A stretch of 64,000 bases of DNA from contig CAVRND010000026.1 in the NCBI GenBank assembly GCA_963722495.1, forward strand, positions 62,001 through 126,000, in the 5' to 3' direction. This document shows, piece after piece, positions 49,474 through 57,798 of the stretch (positions are counted from its first letter, which is position 1; each line of letters starts with the position of its first letter). The notes beneath the pieces are model-generated. The model had not been told where the DNA came from. It searched no databases and saw only the letters and a list, made by a program, of their open reading frames with translations. The DNA is from Hyphomicrobium_A sp963722495. GTDB lineage: Bacteria > Pseudomonadota > Alphaproteobacteria > Rhizobiales > Hyphomicrobiaceae. A program made the position numbers and the translations under genes.

Positions 49474-49905
49474 ATGGCAACCGGCGCCGACGATCCATAC
49501 GATCTGCAGCGCTTCGTCGACGCTCAGCGCGCCGTCTACGATCAGGTGCGCGCCGAGCTGACGGCCGGCGGAAAGCGCAGCCATTGGATGTGGTTCATCT
49601 TCCCCCAGATCGAAGGCCTCGGCTCGAGCATGATGTCCCGGAGGTACGCCATTTCCTCACGCGAGGCGGCGGCCGCATATCTCATACACCCGTTGCTTGG
49701 GCCTCGATTGCGTGAGTGCACACGGCTCGTGGCCGGCATCTGCGGGCGCAACATGCATGAGATCTTCGGCAGCCCCGACGACATGAAATTTCAGTCCTCC
49801 ATGACACTGTTCGCGCAGGTGACGGGCGACAACGCCGACTTCCTCGCTGCCCTGGCGAAGTACTTTGGCGGTAAGCCGGACGCGGCCACGCTGGCCCGTC
49901 TCTAA
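49474..49905 (+). CDS. DUF1810 protein
   Basis: 143-residue cytosolic protein with the DUF1810 pattern: DPYDLQRFVDAQRAVYDQ, SHWMWFIFPQIEGLGSS, AAYLIHPLLGPRLRECTRLV and FGSPDDMKFQSSMTLFAQVT. The biochemical role of the family is not settled. Same strand and close to the preceding methyltransferase-like gene. Confidence 0.88.
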   Translation: MATGADDPYDLQRFVDAQRAVYDQVRAELTAGGKRSHWMWFIFPQIEGLGSSMMSRRYAISSREAAAAYLIHPLLGPRLRECTRLVAGICGRNMHEIFGSPDDMKFQSSMTLFAQVTGDNADFLAALAKYFGGKPDAATLARL

Positions 49906-50024
49906 GAACGGCGCCCGGCTTATCCCCGGCCTCTGGAAGGCGCGCACACTGTTTCGCAGGGAACAGTCAGCGCACGGCCGAAAGCCTAGGCTGATCCTTT
50001 CCGGCAGTGGAAAGGCCACAGCCC

Positions 50025-50219
50025 ATGTTGAAGCGAAGCACAATCACGGTCGCGGCCATCGCGGTCTGCGGCGTCACGCTCGCCTTCGGGGCCAGCGTCG
50101 TGGTGCAGCCGCGCCTGATGCGGCCGATCAGTGCCGTTGCGCCCACGATTGAGGGGAAGCCGCACCCCGCCGGCCCCGTCCCGCACAAATTCATGCGGCG
50201 TTTGCCCACCGCGATCTGA
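50025..50219 (+). CDS. Possible small secreted or membrane peptide
   Basis: 64 residues from MLKRSTITVAAIAVCGVTLA: one hydrophobic segment, then a short Pro/basic part ending in FMRRLPTAI. It ends 16 bases before the convergent thrS stop. It could be a real small secreted or membrane peptide; no family is known and the evidence is limited to the signal-like start. Confidence 0.4.
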   Translation: MLKRSTITVAAIAVCGVTLAFGASVVVQPRLMRPISAVAPTIEGKPHPAGPVPHKFMRRLPTAI

Positions 50220-50235
50220 CCCGCTGCCAGCGTGC

Positions 50236-52209
50236 TCAAGCAGCTTTGGCGGCTGCGCGGATCTCGCGCTTCAAGTCCGGCGGGGTGGCTTCGGCGGTCA
50301 AGGTGGCGATGGCCTCGGCGAGAGGCATCACCTTCTGGTCCGGCGAGCCCATGCGGCGCATGGAGACCTTGCCCTCTTCCGCCTCGCGCTTGCCGACCAC
50401 CAGCATCACCGGCACCTTGGCCAGCGAGTGCTCGCGCACCTTGTAGTTGATCTTCTCGTTCCTGAGATCGAGATCGACGCGCAGGCCGGCCGCGCGCAGC
50501 TGCGCCGCGACGTCGAGCGCATAGGCGTCGGCGTCCGACACGATCGTCGCCACGACCACCTGCAGCGGCGCCAGCCACAGCGGGAAGTGCCCCGCAAAGT
50601 TCTCGATCAGCACGCCGGTGAAGCGCTCCAGCGAGCCGAAGATGGCGCGGTGGATCATCACCGGCGTTTTCTTCTCCGAGTGCTCGTCGATGTAGAAGGC
50701 GCCGAGACGGCCCGGCAGGTTGAAGTCGACCTGCGTCGTGCCGCACTGCCAGTCGCGTCCGATCGCGTCTTTCAGCACGTACTCAAACTTCGGGCCGTAG
50801 AAGGCACCCTCGCCGGGGTTGATCGCCGTCTTGATGCGTCCCTGCCCGCGCTTTTCTATCTCAACCAGCACCTTCGCCATGATGGCCTCGGCGTGGTCCC
50901 ATTGCTCGTCGGTGCCGACGCGCTTCTCCGGCCGCGTCGACAGCTTGACGACGATGTCCTTGAAGCCGAAGTCCTCGTAGATCGACAGCAGCAGATCGTT
51001 CACCTCGAGGCACTGCTCGGCCAGCTGCTCCTCGGTGATGAAGATGTGCGCGTCGTCCTGCGTGAAGTGGCGCACGCGCAACAGGCCGTGCATGGCGCCG
51101 GAAGGCTCATAGCGGTGCACCTTGCCGAATTCGCTGAGCTTCAGCGGCAGGTCGCGGTAGCTCTTAAGGCCGTGCTTGAAGATCTGCACGTGGCCGGGGC
51201 AATTCATCGGCTTGCAGCAGAAGACGCGTTCGTCCGGCAACTCCGTGACGAACATCATCTCGTGATAGTTCTCCCAATGACCGGAGAGCTCCCAGAAGCT
51301 CTTCTCCATCATGTCGGGAGAGTTGACCTCGTTGTAGCCGGCCGCGTCGAGGCGGCGGCGCATGTAGGCGATGAGGGTTTGGAACAGCGTCCAGCCGTTG
51401 GGGTGCCAGAACACCGAGCCCGGCGCCTCCTCCTGGAAATGGAACAGATCCATCTCGCGGCCCAGCTTGCGGTGGTCACGCTTCTCTGCTTCCTCGAGGC
51501 GGTGCAGGTATTCGGCGAGGTCAGCCTCGCTGGCCCACGCCGTGCCGTAAATCCGCTGCAGCATCGGCCGGTTAGGATCGCCCCGCCAGTAGGCGCCGGC
51601 GATCTTCTGCAGCTTGAACGCCTTGCCGACCGCACCCGTCGACGTCATGTGTGGGCCGCGGCACAGGTCGAGCCATTCGCCCTGCTTATAGATCTTCAGC
51701 TCTTGGTCTTCGGGAATGGCGTCGACCAGCTCGACCTTGAAGTTCTCGCCGCGCTCGCGGAAGAAATCCTTCGCCTGCTTGCGGCTCCAGAACTCCTTCG
51801 TGAACGGCGCGTTCTTGGCGATGATCTCGCCCATCTTCTTTTCGATCTTGGCGAGATCGTCGGGGTGGAACGGCTCCTGCTTGGCGAAGTCGTAGTAGAA
51901 GCCGTTTTCGATGACGGGGCCGATCGTCACCTGCGTCTTCGGCCACAGAGCCTGCACCGCTTCCGCCATGACGTGCGCGGCATCGTGCCGGATCAGCTCG
52001 AGAGCTTCCGGGTCCGTGCGCGCGATGAACTTGATTGCGGCGTCTTGCGTGATGGGATCGGCGAGATCGACGAGGTTACCGTCGAGGCTCATGGCCACCG
52101 TGCGCTTGGCCAGCGAAGGCGCGATGGCTTTCGCCACGCTGAGCCCGCTTGTGCCGGCCTCGACTTTGCGCGTTGCGCCGTCGGGAAATGTCAGGGTGAT
52201 CTCGGACAT
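50236..52209 (-). CDS. thrS: Threonine-tRNA ligase
   Basis: 657-residue class-II aminoacyl-tRNA synthetase. It has an N-terminal TGS domain (1-62), the editing domain (HDAAHVMAEAVQALWPKTQV and later CRGPHMTSTG) and the catalytic core with zinc ligands (CKPMNCPGHVQIFKHGLKSY, the later His). Motif 2 is RYEPSGAMHGLLRVRHFTQD and motif 3 lies before the anticodon-binding domain (WLAPLQVVVATIVSDADAYA). It is preceded by a 111-base gap to the small membrane protein gene, with no T-box visible. Confidence 0.96.
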   Translation of the reverse strand: MSEITLTFPDGATRKVEAGTSGLSVAKAIAPSLAKRTVAMSLDGNLVDLADPITQDAAIKFIARTDPEALELIRHDAAHVMAEAVQALWPKTQVTIGPVIENGFYYDFAKQEPFHPDDLAKIEKKMGEIIAKNAPFTKEFWSRKQAKDFFRERGENFKVELVDAIPEDQELKIYKQGEWLDLCRGPHMTSTGAVGKAFKLQKIAGAYWRGDPNRPMLQRIYGTAWASEADLAEYLHRLEEAEKRDHRKLGREMDLFHFQEEAPGSVFWHPNGWTLFQTLIAYMRRRLDAAGYNEVNSPDMMEKSFWELSGHWENYHEMMFVTELPDERVFCCKPMNCPGHVQIFKHGLKSYRDLPLKLSEFGKVHRYEPSGAMHGLLRVRHFTQDDAHIFITEEQLAEQCLEVNDLLLSIYEDFGFKDIVVKLSTRPEKRVGTDEQWDHAEAIMAKVLVEIEKRGQGRIKTAINPGEGAFYGPKFEYVLKDAIGRDWQCGTTQVDFNLPGRLGAFYIDEHSEKKTPVMIHRAIFGSLERFTGVLIENFAGHFPLWLAPLQVVVATIVSDADAYALDVAAQLRAAGLRVDLDLRNEKINYKVREHSLAKVPVMLVVGKREAEEGKVSMRRMGSPDQKVMPLAEAIATLTAEATPPDLKREIRAAAKAA

Positions 52210-52320
52210 CGTCAGCTCCTCTCACTCGCTGCCGACCATGCAGCGTAAGATTTTGGAGCGGGTTCAATCCTCGGAAACGGCGGACAAGTCAAGTCACGGC
52301 CGATCAGGCGGCAGCGGGGC

Positions 52321-52605
52321 TCAGTCGAAGAACGAGAAAATGGCGGCAAAGAAGGCACCGATGGCTGCCAGGATACCGAGGACGATGTTCGCCAGCATCT
52401 CGAACAGGCTCTCGAAAGTATCCGAAGCGCTGCTGCCGACAACCAGGATGCCCGTGCCACCGGCCGCGATGATGGCGGCCGTGACTGCGCTGAAGATTGT
52501 GTACCAGAGGGCACCGAAGACGATGACGCCGATGATGGCGGCGACCGCGATGCGGCTGACGATGCCGCGGGATGAGGACTTGGCGGGGACTGGCTGTTCG
52601 CTCAT
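52321..52605 (-). CDS. Small membrane protein, hypothetical
   Basis: 94 residues with two or three hydrophobic segments (IAVAAIIGVIVFGALWYTIF, AVTAAIIAAGGTGILVVGSS and MLANIVLGILAAIGAFFAAI) and a hydrophilic N-terminus. Family not recognised. It ends 111 bases before thrS on the same strand and diverges from the DUF2853 gene. Confidence 0.6.
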   Translation of the reverse strand: MSEQPVPAKSSSRGIVSRIAVAAIIGVIVFGALWYTIFSAVTAAIIAAGGTGILVVGSSASDTFESLFEMLANIVLGILAAIGAFFAAIFSFFD

Positions 52606-52821
52606 GGCAACGGCTCCGTCGGTGCGAACGCCGACTATAGCGCCGAGTCTGGCGAAAGCGGTGTTCCGCTCGGCATAGCGCGTCTCCGCCGGAGGGGCAC
52701 GTGGGCCTGCGCGATTAGAAGAGCGGCGTGTTCAAATTTGTCTCAAACATCGACCCCGGCGATCACGATCTTATGTGAAATGGCGGCCTATCCTCCCGGC
52801 GCACACGAGAGGAGCTGAGGC

Positions 52822-53148
52822 ATGACAATAGTCCACGATTGGTCACTCGACGTGACGAAGTATGTTCCCGCCGCCGATGAAGCAGCGGTCAGAGGCATTG
52901 TGAAGCATCTGGGCGTTGCGCTGCAAAGCCGCGATGCGTCGTTTGTCGCCTGCCAGGACAAGAGCGAACGTGATCGCGTGCGCGAAAGCTTCCTGAAGAA
53001 GAAGCTGGGATTGATGGAATCCGACGTCGAGCTCGACAAATCTATCGTCGAAATTTGCCAAAAGATGCACAGCGACCGCGATAAGTCGCGCGTCGCCTTC
53101 TACTACATGCTGGCTGAAAAGTACGGCAAGCTTTCGATGTTTTCCTGA
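52822..53148 (+). CDS. DUF2853 protein
   Basis: 108-residue cytosolic protein with the DUF2853 pattern (KYVPAADEAAVRGIVKHLGV, DASFVACQDKSERDRVRESF, LKKKLGLMESDVELDKSIVE). Function unknown for the family. A strong gagaggagctgagg sequence precedes the ATG. It converges with era. Confidence 0.85.
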   Translation: MTIVHDWSLDVTKYVPAADEAAVRGIVKHLGVALQSRDASFVACQDKSERDRVRESFLKKKLGLMESDVELDKSIVEICQKMHSDRDKSRVAFYYMLAEKYGKLSMFS

Positions 53149-53190
53149 TCTCGACAGGCGGCGCGAAGCGCCGCGCCAACGAGGCCACCG

Positions 53191-54129
53191 CTACTTCTTC
53201 GGCAGCTCGAGGCCCATTTCGCGGTAACGCTCGGGATCGTTCTGCCAGTCGGCGCGCACCTTGACGAACAGGAACAGGTGCACCGGACGCTCGAGGATCT
53301 GCGTCAGCTCGCGGCGGCTGTCCATCGACACCTGTTTGATGGTCTGGCCGCCCTTGCCGAGCATGATGGCCTTCTGCCCGTCGCGGGCGACGAAGATCGT
53401 CTGCTCGATACGCACCGAGCCGTCGCGGCGCTCGGTCCACGCCGTCGTCTCGACGGTGGAGTGGTACGGCAGCTCGTCGTGCAGGCGGTGGAAGATCTTC
53501 TCGCGCGTGATCTCGGAGGCCAGCAGGCGCAGCGGCGCGTCGGTGAGATCGTCGGCCGGGTAGTGCCATGGGCCCGCGGGCACACGAGCGGCGAGGTTGC
53601 GTTTGAGGTCGGCGACGCCGTCGCCGTCGGTGGCCGAGATCATGAACACGCCATCGAAGAACAGCTGCTGATTGAGATCGGCGGCAAGCTCGAGCAGCTT
53701 CTCCCGGCCCGACAAGCGGTCGATCTTGTTGAGGACGAGGAGGCGCGGAAGCTTTACATCCTTGAGCTTGCCGAGAACGCCCTCGACCTCCTCGTCGATG
53801 CCCTTCGCCGCATCGACGACCAGGACCACGATGTCAGCATCGCGCGCGCCCCCCCAGGCCGCTTCGACCATCGCGGTGTCGAGCCGCTTCTTGGGGGCGA
53901 ACACGCCAGGCGTGTCGACGAAGATCAACTGGCTGTTGCCGTCGTTGGCGATGCCACGGACCGGCACTCGCGTCGTCTGCACCTTGTGCGAGACGATCGA
54001 TACCTTGGCGCCGACCAGCGCGTTGACCAGCGTCGACTTGCCGGCATTCGGCGCGCCGATGACGGCGATGAATCCGCATCGCTGATCCTCGACCGGGGGC
54101 GTGCCGTCTTCCTGGTTGCGCTTACTCAT
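53191..54129 (-). CDS. era: GTPase Era
   Basis: 312-residue GTPase for 16S rRNA maturation and 30S assembly. It has G1 GAPNAGKST, G3 DTPGVF and G4 NKID in the first 180 residues, then a KH domain (RVEQ-like segment IFVARDGQKAIMLGKGGQTI, with GKGG). The first 15 residues are a hydrophilic extension. The start overlaps the rnc stop by 8 bases, as in the rnc-era operon of many proteobacteria. Confidence 0.95.
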   Translation of the reverse strand: MSKRNQEDGTPPVEDQRCGFIAVIGAPNAGKSTLVNALVGAKVSIVSHKVQTTRVPVRGIANDGNSQLIFVDTPGVFAPKKRLDTAMVEAAWGGARDADIVVLVVDAAKGIDEEVEGVLGKLKDVKLPRLLVLNKIDRLSGREKLLELAADLNQQLFFDGVFMISATDGDGVADLKRNLAARVPAGPWHYPADDLTDAPLRLLASEITREKIFHRLHDELPYHSTVETTAWTERRDGSVRIEQTIFVARDGQKAIMLGKGGQTIKQVSMDSRRELTQILERPVHLFLFVKVRADWQNDPERYREMGLELPKK

Positions 54130-54835
54130 GCAGTTCGGCTCCGGCTACGCCTTCGCGCTCAAGCAGCGCCCGTGCGGCCGCTTGCTCGGCCGCCCGCTTC
54201 GAGGCTCCCTCACCGCGCGCCGGCGCACATCCATGGATGCGCACTTCAGAGGTGAAACGTGGCGCATGGTCCGGGCCCTTGCGGCTGACCTCAACGTAGT
54301 CCGGCAAAGCTAAACCCTTTCCTTGCGCCCATTCCTGCAGGGCCGACTTGGCGTCGGGCCCAGCGTTGGTCGGGTGCTGGTCATCCTGGCTGGCCCACAG
54401 ACGCCGCACCGCCGCGCGCGCCGGCTCAAAGCCCGCGTCAAGGAAGATGGCGCCTAGAATCGCCTCCATGGCGTCGGCCAGAATGGTGCCCTTGGCGCGC
54501 CCGCCGCTGCCAGCTTCGCTATCCGAGAGGATCAGATGCTGGCCTAGGCCGACGGTGCGGGCGACGCGGGCGCACGCTTCGCCACGCACGAGCCTGTTGT
54601 AGCGGCGCGCCAGCTCGCCTTCACTGGCCGATGGGAAACGTTCGCTCAGCGCCTCGGCGATGACGAGGCCGAGCACCCGGTCGCCGATGAACTCGAGCCG
54701 CTCGTTGTCGCTGTGCTGCACTTTGCCGCCGCGCATGCTGGCGTGCGTCAGCGCCATCTCGATCAGCTTCTGGTTCTTGAAGCGATGACCAAGGGCTTTC
54801 TCGAGCTCTTTGTATTTGCGCGGGCGAAGGATCAC
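54122..54835 (-). CDS. rnc: Ribonuclease III
   Basis: 237 residues. Double-stranded RNA endonuclease for rRNA processing. The RNase III signature NERLEFIGDRVLGLVIAEAL holds catalytic Glu/Asp residues. DAMEAILGAIFLDAGFEPAR gives the second acidic pair. The dsRBD (ALQEWAQGKGLALPDYVEVS ... EGASKRAAEQAAARALLER) follows. Upstream of era and, across a palindrome-filled gap, lepB. Confidence 0.95.
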   Translation of the reverse strand: MILRPRKYKELEKALGHRFKNQKLIEMALTHASMRGGKVQHSDNERLEFIGDRVLGLVIAEALSERFPSASEGELARRYNRLVRGEACARVARTVGLGQHLILSDSEAGSGGRAKGTILADAMEAILGAIFLDAGFEPARAAVRRLWASQDDQHPTNAGPDAKSALQEWAQGKGLALPDYVEVSRKGPDHAPRFTSEVRIHGCAPARGEGASKRAAEQAAARALLEREGVAGAELHE

Positions 54836-54904
54836 GGGGGGAGCTTAACGCATCTGCGGACGCCGCACACGAATGGCGCGGCGCACTTGGCAATCTTTGC
54901 GCAA

Positions 54905-54981
54905 GCTAGTGTGATGATCGAGAAATTCGCCACCTCAGCCGGCAGGTATCGAGCGAATGTCTCGATCTGAATCACACTAGC
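54905..54981. repeat. Inverted repeat with ctagtg ends (module 1)
   Basis: Arms gctagtgtgatgatcgaga near 54905-54923 and its near-exact complement (tctcgatctgaatcacactagc, 54960-54981) face each other. An additional pair of short arms (attcgc / gcgaat) extends the stem. It would form a roughly 25-base-pair hairpin. Confidence 0.6.
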
Positions 54982-54993
54982 AAGTCCATGTTT

Positions 54994-55071
54994 CTAGTGT
55001 CCCTTATGATCCCGAAGTTAGCTCCCGATACCAGCCGCAAGCTCCGGCGAACTTCGGAATCGGGACACTAG
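54994..55071. repeat. Inverted repeat with ctagtg ends (module 2), over the lepB stop
   Basis: The left arm ctagtgtccc at 54994 pairs exactly with gggacactag at 55062-55071, and cgaagtt pairs with aacttcg inside. The right arm includes the lepB stop (cta at 55068-55070). It could serve as the lepB terminator and looks like a sibling of the adjacent module. Confidence 0.6.
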
Positions 55072-55826
55072 CGGACCAGCTTGAAGAAACGGTTCCAGCG
55101 AATATCGAGCGGCCAGGTCCATGGGCTCCACCAGCGGAAGGCGTCCGGCTCGTCGACGGCGGCTGAGAAGAAGATGATCTCGGCGCGGCCGATGAGATTG
55201 TCGAACGGAACGTAGCCGACGCCCCACGAGGCGCGGCTGTCGGTGGAGTTGTCGCGGTTGTCGCCCATCATGAAGTAGTGCCCGGCCGGCACCTTGTAGG
55301 GGCCGACGTTGTCGAACGGGCCGTTCTCCTCGGCATCTAGGACGGTGTACTTGACGCCGTTGGGCAGCGTTTCCTCGTAAGCGGGAATCGGACGCGGCGG
55401 GCCGGCGTCCTCCTGGGTCACGAAGTCGCCGATGCGCTTGCGCGGCACTTCCTGGCCGTTGATGAAGAGCGTGCCGGCGCGCACGTCGATCTGGTCGCCC
55501 GGCAGGCCCACCACGCGCTTGATGTAGTCGGTCGAGTTGTCGCGCGGGAGTTTGAACACGACCACGTCGCCGCGTTTCGGCTCGGCGGGAAAAATGCGGC
55601 CTTCGAAGGGGATGAAGTTGTAGAACGAATACCGGCTGTAGCCATACGACAGCTTGGAGACGAACAGGTAGTCGCCGACCAGCAGCGTCTCCTTCATCGA
55701 ACCTGAGGGAATGTTGAAAGGCTGGTAGAGGAAGGTGCGCACGACCATGGCAATGGCCAGCGCCTCAATGACGATGGTAGCCGTCTCCAGCCAACCACCC
55801 TTCCTAGTATTTGCCGATACGGCCAT
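55068..55826 (-). CDS. lepB: Signal peptidase I
   Basis: 252-residue inner-membrane protease that removes signal peptides of Sec and Tat substrates. It has an N-terminal helix (TATIVIEALAIAMVVRTFLY), the catalytic Ser in NIPSGSMKETLLVGDYLFVS, and the catalytic Lys in DYIKRVVGLPGD. GDNRDNSTDSRAWGVGY-like motif appears as MGDNRDNSTDSR. Stop codon lies in a palindromic element. Upstream of rnc-era in the normal order. Confidence 0.95.
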   Translation of the reverse strand: MAVSANTRKGGWLETATIVIEALAIAMVVRTFLYQPFNIPSGSMKETLLVGDYLFVSKLSYGYSRYSFYNFIPFEGRIFPAEPKRGDVVVFKLPRDNSTDYIKRVVGLPGDQIDVRAGTLFINGQEVPRKRIGDFVTQEDAGPPRPIPAYEETLPNGVKYTVLDAEENGPFDNVGPYKVPAGHYFMMGDNRDNSTDSRASWGVGYVPFDNLIGRAEIIFFSAAVDEPDAFRWWSPWTWPLDIRWNRFFKLVR

Positions 55827-55933
55827 GCGAAACTCCCGATGCCGCAGGCCCGGCTGCGCGCCCGCGCCCTATAGCCACTTTGCCGTCATGGCGCAATTCG
55901 CGCCGTTGTATCAGCCTGCCGTGGCTGTCTTCC

Positions 55934-56347
55934 TCAGCGCCGGTCGCCCTTTTCGGGAATGCCGGAAATGATGACGATGGCCGCAGCGAGCGGGAAGTCG
56001 TCGGTAATGGTCAGGTCGATGCGTGCCTCGAAGCCGTCCGGGGTCAGCTCCTTCAAAACCTTTGCCGCTCCACCGGTTAGCCTGAGGGTTGGGCGACCCG
56101 AGGGTAGATTTACCACCCCCATGTCGCGCCAATAGACGCCGCACCGCAGCCCCGTGCCCAGCGCCTTGGCACACGCCTCCTTGGCGGCAAAGCGCTTGGC
56201 ATATGAGGCGGCCCGCTGACGGCGCGCGTCAGACTTCTTGCGTTCGAGGTCGGTGAACACACGGGCGGTGAAGCGTTCGCCGTAGCGCTCCAACGTCTTT
56301 TCGATGCGGCGAATGTCGATGAGGTCGTTGCCGACACCTAATATCAC
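55934..56347 (-). CDS. acpS: Holo-acyl-carrier-protein synthase
   Basis: 137-residue phosphopantetheinyl transferase that activates acyl carrier protein. It has LGVGNDLIDIRRIEKTLERY with the Mg-binding Asp, and KRFAAKEACAKALGTG with the second metal ligand. Start overlaps the pdxJ stop by 4 bases (ATGA), the common pdxJ-acpS coupling. Confidence 0.94.
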   Translation of the reverse strand: MILGVGNDLIDIRRIEKTLERYGERFTARVFTDLERKKSDARRQRAASYAKRFAAKEACAKALGTGLRCGVYWRDMGVVNLPSGRPTLRLTGGAAKVLKELTPDGFEARIDLTITDDFPLAAAIVIISGIPEKGDRR

Positions 56348-57129
56348 GCCAACCTCGCGCGCTGATCACCCGCGAGCGCATCCAGGCGCGCTTCATCCAT
56401 CAGCACGCGCATGCGCAGGACGGCAGCGGCAAGCCCAACGAAGATGGCCTCACCGATGAGGAAGTGGCCGATGTTCAGCTCGACGATTTGCGGCATGCGC
56501 GATACCGCGGCGACCGTATCGAAGGTCAATCCGTGGCCGGCGTGCACTTCGAGCCCGAGAGCGTCGGCAAGGCGCGCGGCGGCGGCAATGCGTTCGATCT
56601 CACGGGCGACGGCCGCGGCGTCGCCCTCAAGCGCCCGCTCGCAGTACGCTCCCGTGTGCAGCTCGACGATATCGGCGCCGATGCCCTGGGACGCCTCGAC
56701 TGCGGCAGCGTCCGGCTCGATGAACAGCGAGACACGCACGCCGGCGTCCTTGAGGTCGCCAACCACACGCTGCAATCGGGCGCCACCGCCGGCAACGTTG
56801 AGGCCGCCTTCGGTCGTACGTTCCTCGCGACGCTCGGGGACGAGGCAACAGGCGTTCGGAAGGTGCCGTAGCGCGATGGCGAGCATCTCCTCGGTCGCTG
56901 CCATCTCCAGATTGAGCGGGCACGTCAGCTCGCCCTTGAGGCGCGCGATGTCTTCGTCCGAGATGTGGCGGCGGTCCTCGCGCAGGTGCGCGGTGATGCC
57001 GTCGGCGCCGGCCTCGACGGCCAGTTGGGCCGCGCGCAAAGGATCAGGGTGCCGGCCACCTCGCGCGTTGCGAATGGTGGCGACGTGGTCGATGTTCACG
57101 CCCAGGCGGAGATAGGCAGGCTTACGCAT
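56344..57129 (-). CDS. pdxJ: Pyridoxine 5'-phosphate synthase
   Basis: 261 residues. Condenses 1-deoxyxylulose 5-phosphate and 3-amino-2-oxopropyl phosphate in vitamin B6 synthesis. It has LRLGVNIDHVATIRNARGGR, the following DGITAHLREDRRHI and VHAGHGLTFD near the end. No membrane segments. Coupled to acpS downstream. Confidence 0.95.
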   Translation of the reverse strand: MRKPAYLRLGVNIDHVATIRNARGGRHPDPLRAAQLAVEAGADGITAHLREDRRHISDEDIARLKGELTCPLNLEMAATEEMLAIALRHLPNACCLVPERREERTTEGGLNVAGGGARLQRVVGDLKDAGVRVSLFIEPDAAAVEASQGIGADIVELHTGAYCERALEGDAAAVAREIERIAAAARLADALGLEVHAGHGLTFDTVAAVSRMPQIVELNIGHFLIGEAIFVGLAAAVLRMRVLMDEARLDALAGDQRARLA

Positions 57130-57157
57130 TTGAGGGCCAGGGAAGCGAGTGGGACGA

Positions 57158-57736
57158 CTACTCGGCCGCGGCCGACGTCCAATTCATAATACGCAGCCGC
57201 CAACCGCGGACGACGTTCCTGGAAATATAGTAGACGATTGCTGCCGTAAGCAGGCCAATCGGTACACTCCCCGCCAACATGGGCCACAACAGGGGCCAAA
57301 AAACAGCGGCGGTTGCATCAAAAAGTTGCGGCGAGGGATCGAGCAGCGCCTGCCACAGCAAATTGATGTTTCGCTGCACGGCCCCGGGATCGAATGTCCC
57401 TTCGAAGCCGACGATCTGCAGACCCATGACGTAAGTCGAGACCCAGATGAAGGGCCAGCTGAGCGGGTTGCCGACGAAGGTGCCGATGATCGCCGCCGGC
57501 ACGCTGGCGCGCAGCACCAGCGCGAGGATGACGGCAAGGATCATCTGCACGCCCAAAAGCGGCGTGATGGATACGAAAGCGCCCAGCGCACATCCCAGCG
57601 CAATCTCGTGCGGGCTGGCGCGCAAATTGACGAGGCGGTGTCCGGCTTCGCGCAAGCCCTGTGCCCAACCCCAATGCGCCGGGGGCATCGCCACAGACAA
57701 CAGACTCCTGGACTGCCTACGAGGGTCACCAGCCAT
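57158..57736 (-). CDS. DUF2062 membrane protein
   Basis: 192 residues with the DUF2062 pattern SPHEIALGCALGAFVSITPL and VPAAIIGTFVGNPLSWPFIW. Helices are at about 45-105 and 140-180. The family's role is unknown. ATG at 57736 is taken; MPPAHWGW at 57685 is an alternative. Same strand as rsh, 62 bases downstream of it. Confidence 0.83.
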   Translation of the reverse strand: MAGDPRRQSRSLLSVAMPPAHWGWAQGLREAGHRLVNLRASPHEIALGCALGAFVSITPLLGVQMILAVILALVLRASVPAAIIGTFVGNPLSWPFIWVSTYVMGLQIVGFEGTFDPGAVQRNINLLWQALLDPSPQLFDATAAVFWPLLWPMLAGSVPIGLLTAAIVYYISRNVVRGWRLRIMNWTSAAAE

Positions 57737-57798
57737 ACGTTAGAAAGCTCCGGTTCCTGCCCGCGCTATGTCTATCCCCCGCCTGACAAATTCTAATA

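Noticed and set aside
50131..52248. A 705-codon plus-strand open frame opposite thrS
   Set aside because: It is the antisense shadow of thrS, full of Arg/Leu/His repeats typical of GC-rich antisense frames. thrS has all expected motifs on the minus strand.
52255..52275. A tRNA T-arm-like sequence (ggttcaatcc) upstream of thrS
   Set aside because: No matching acceptor, D or anticodon arms around it. A T-box leader is not expected in alphaproteobacteria and none folds here.
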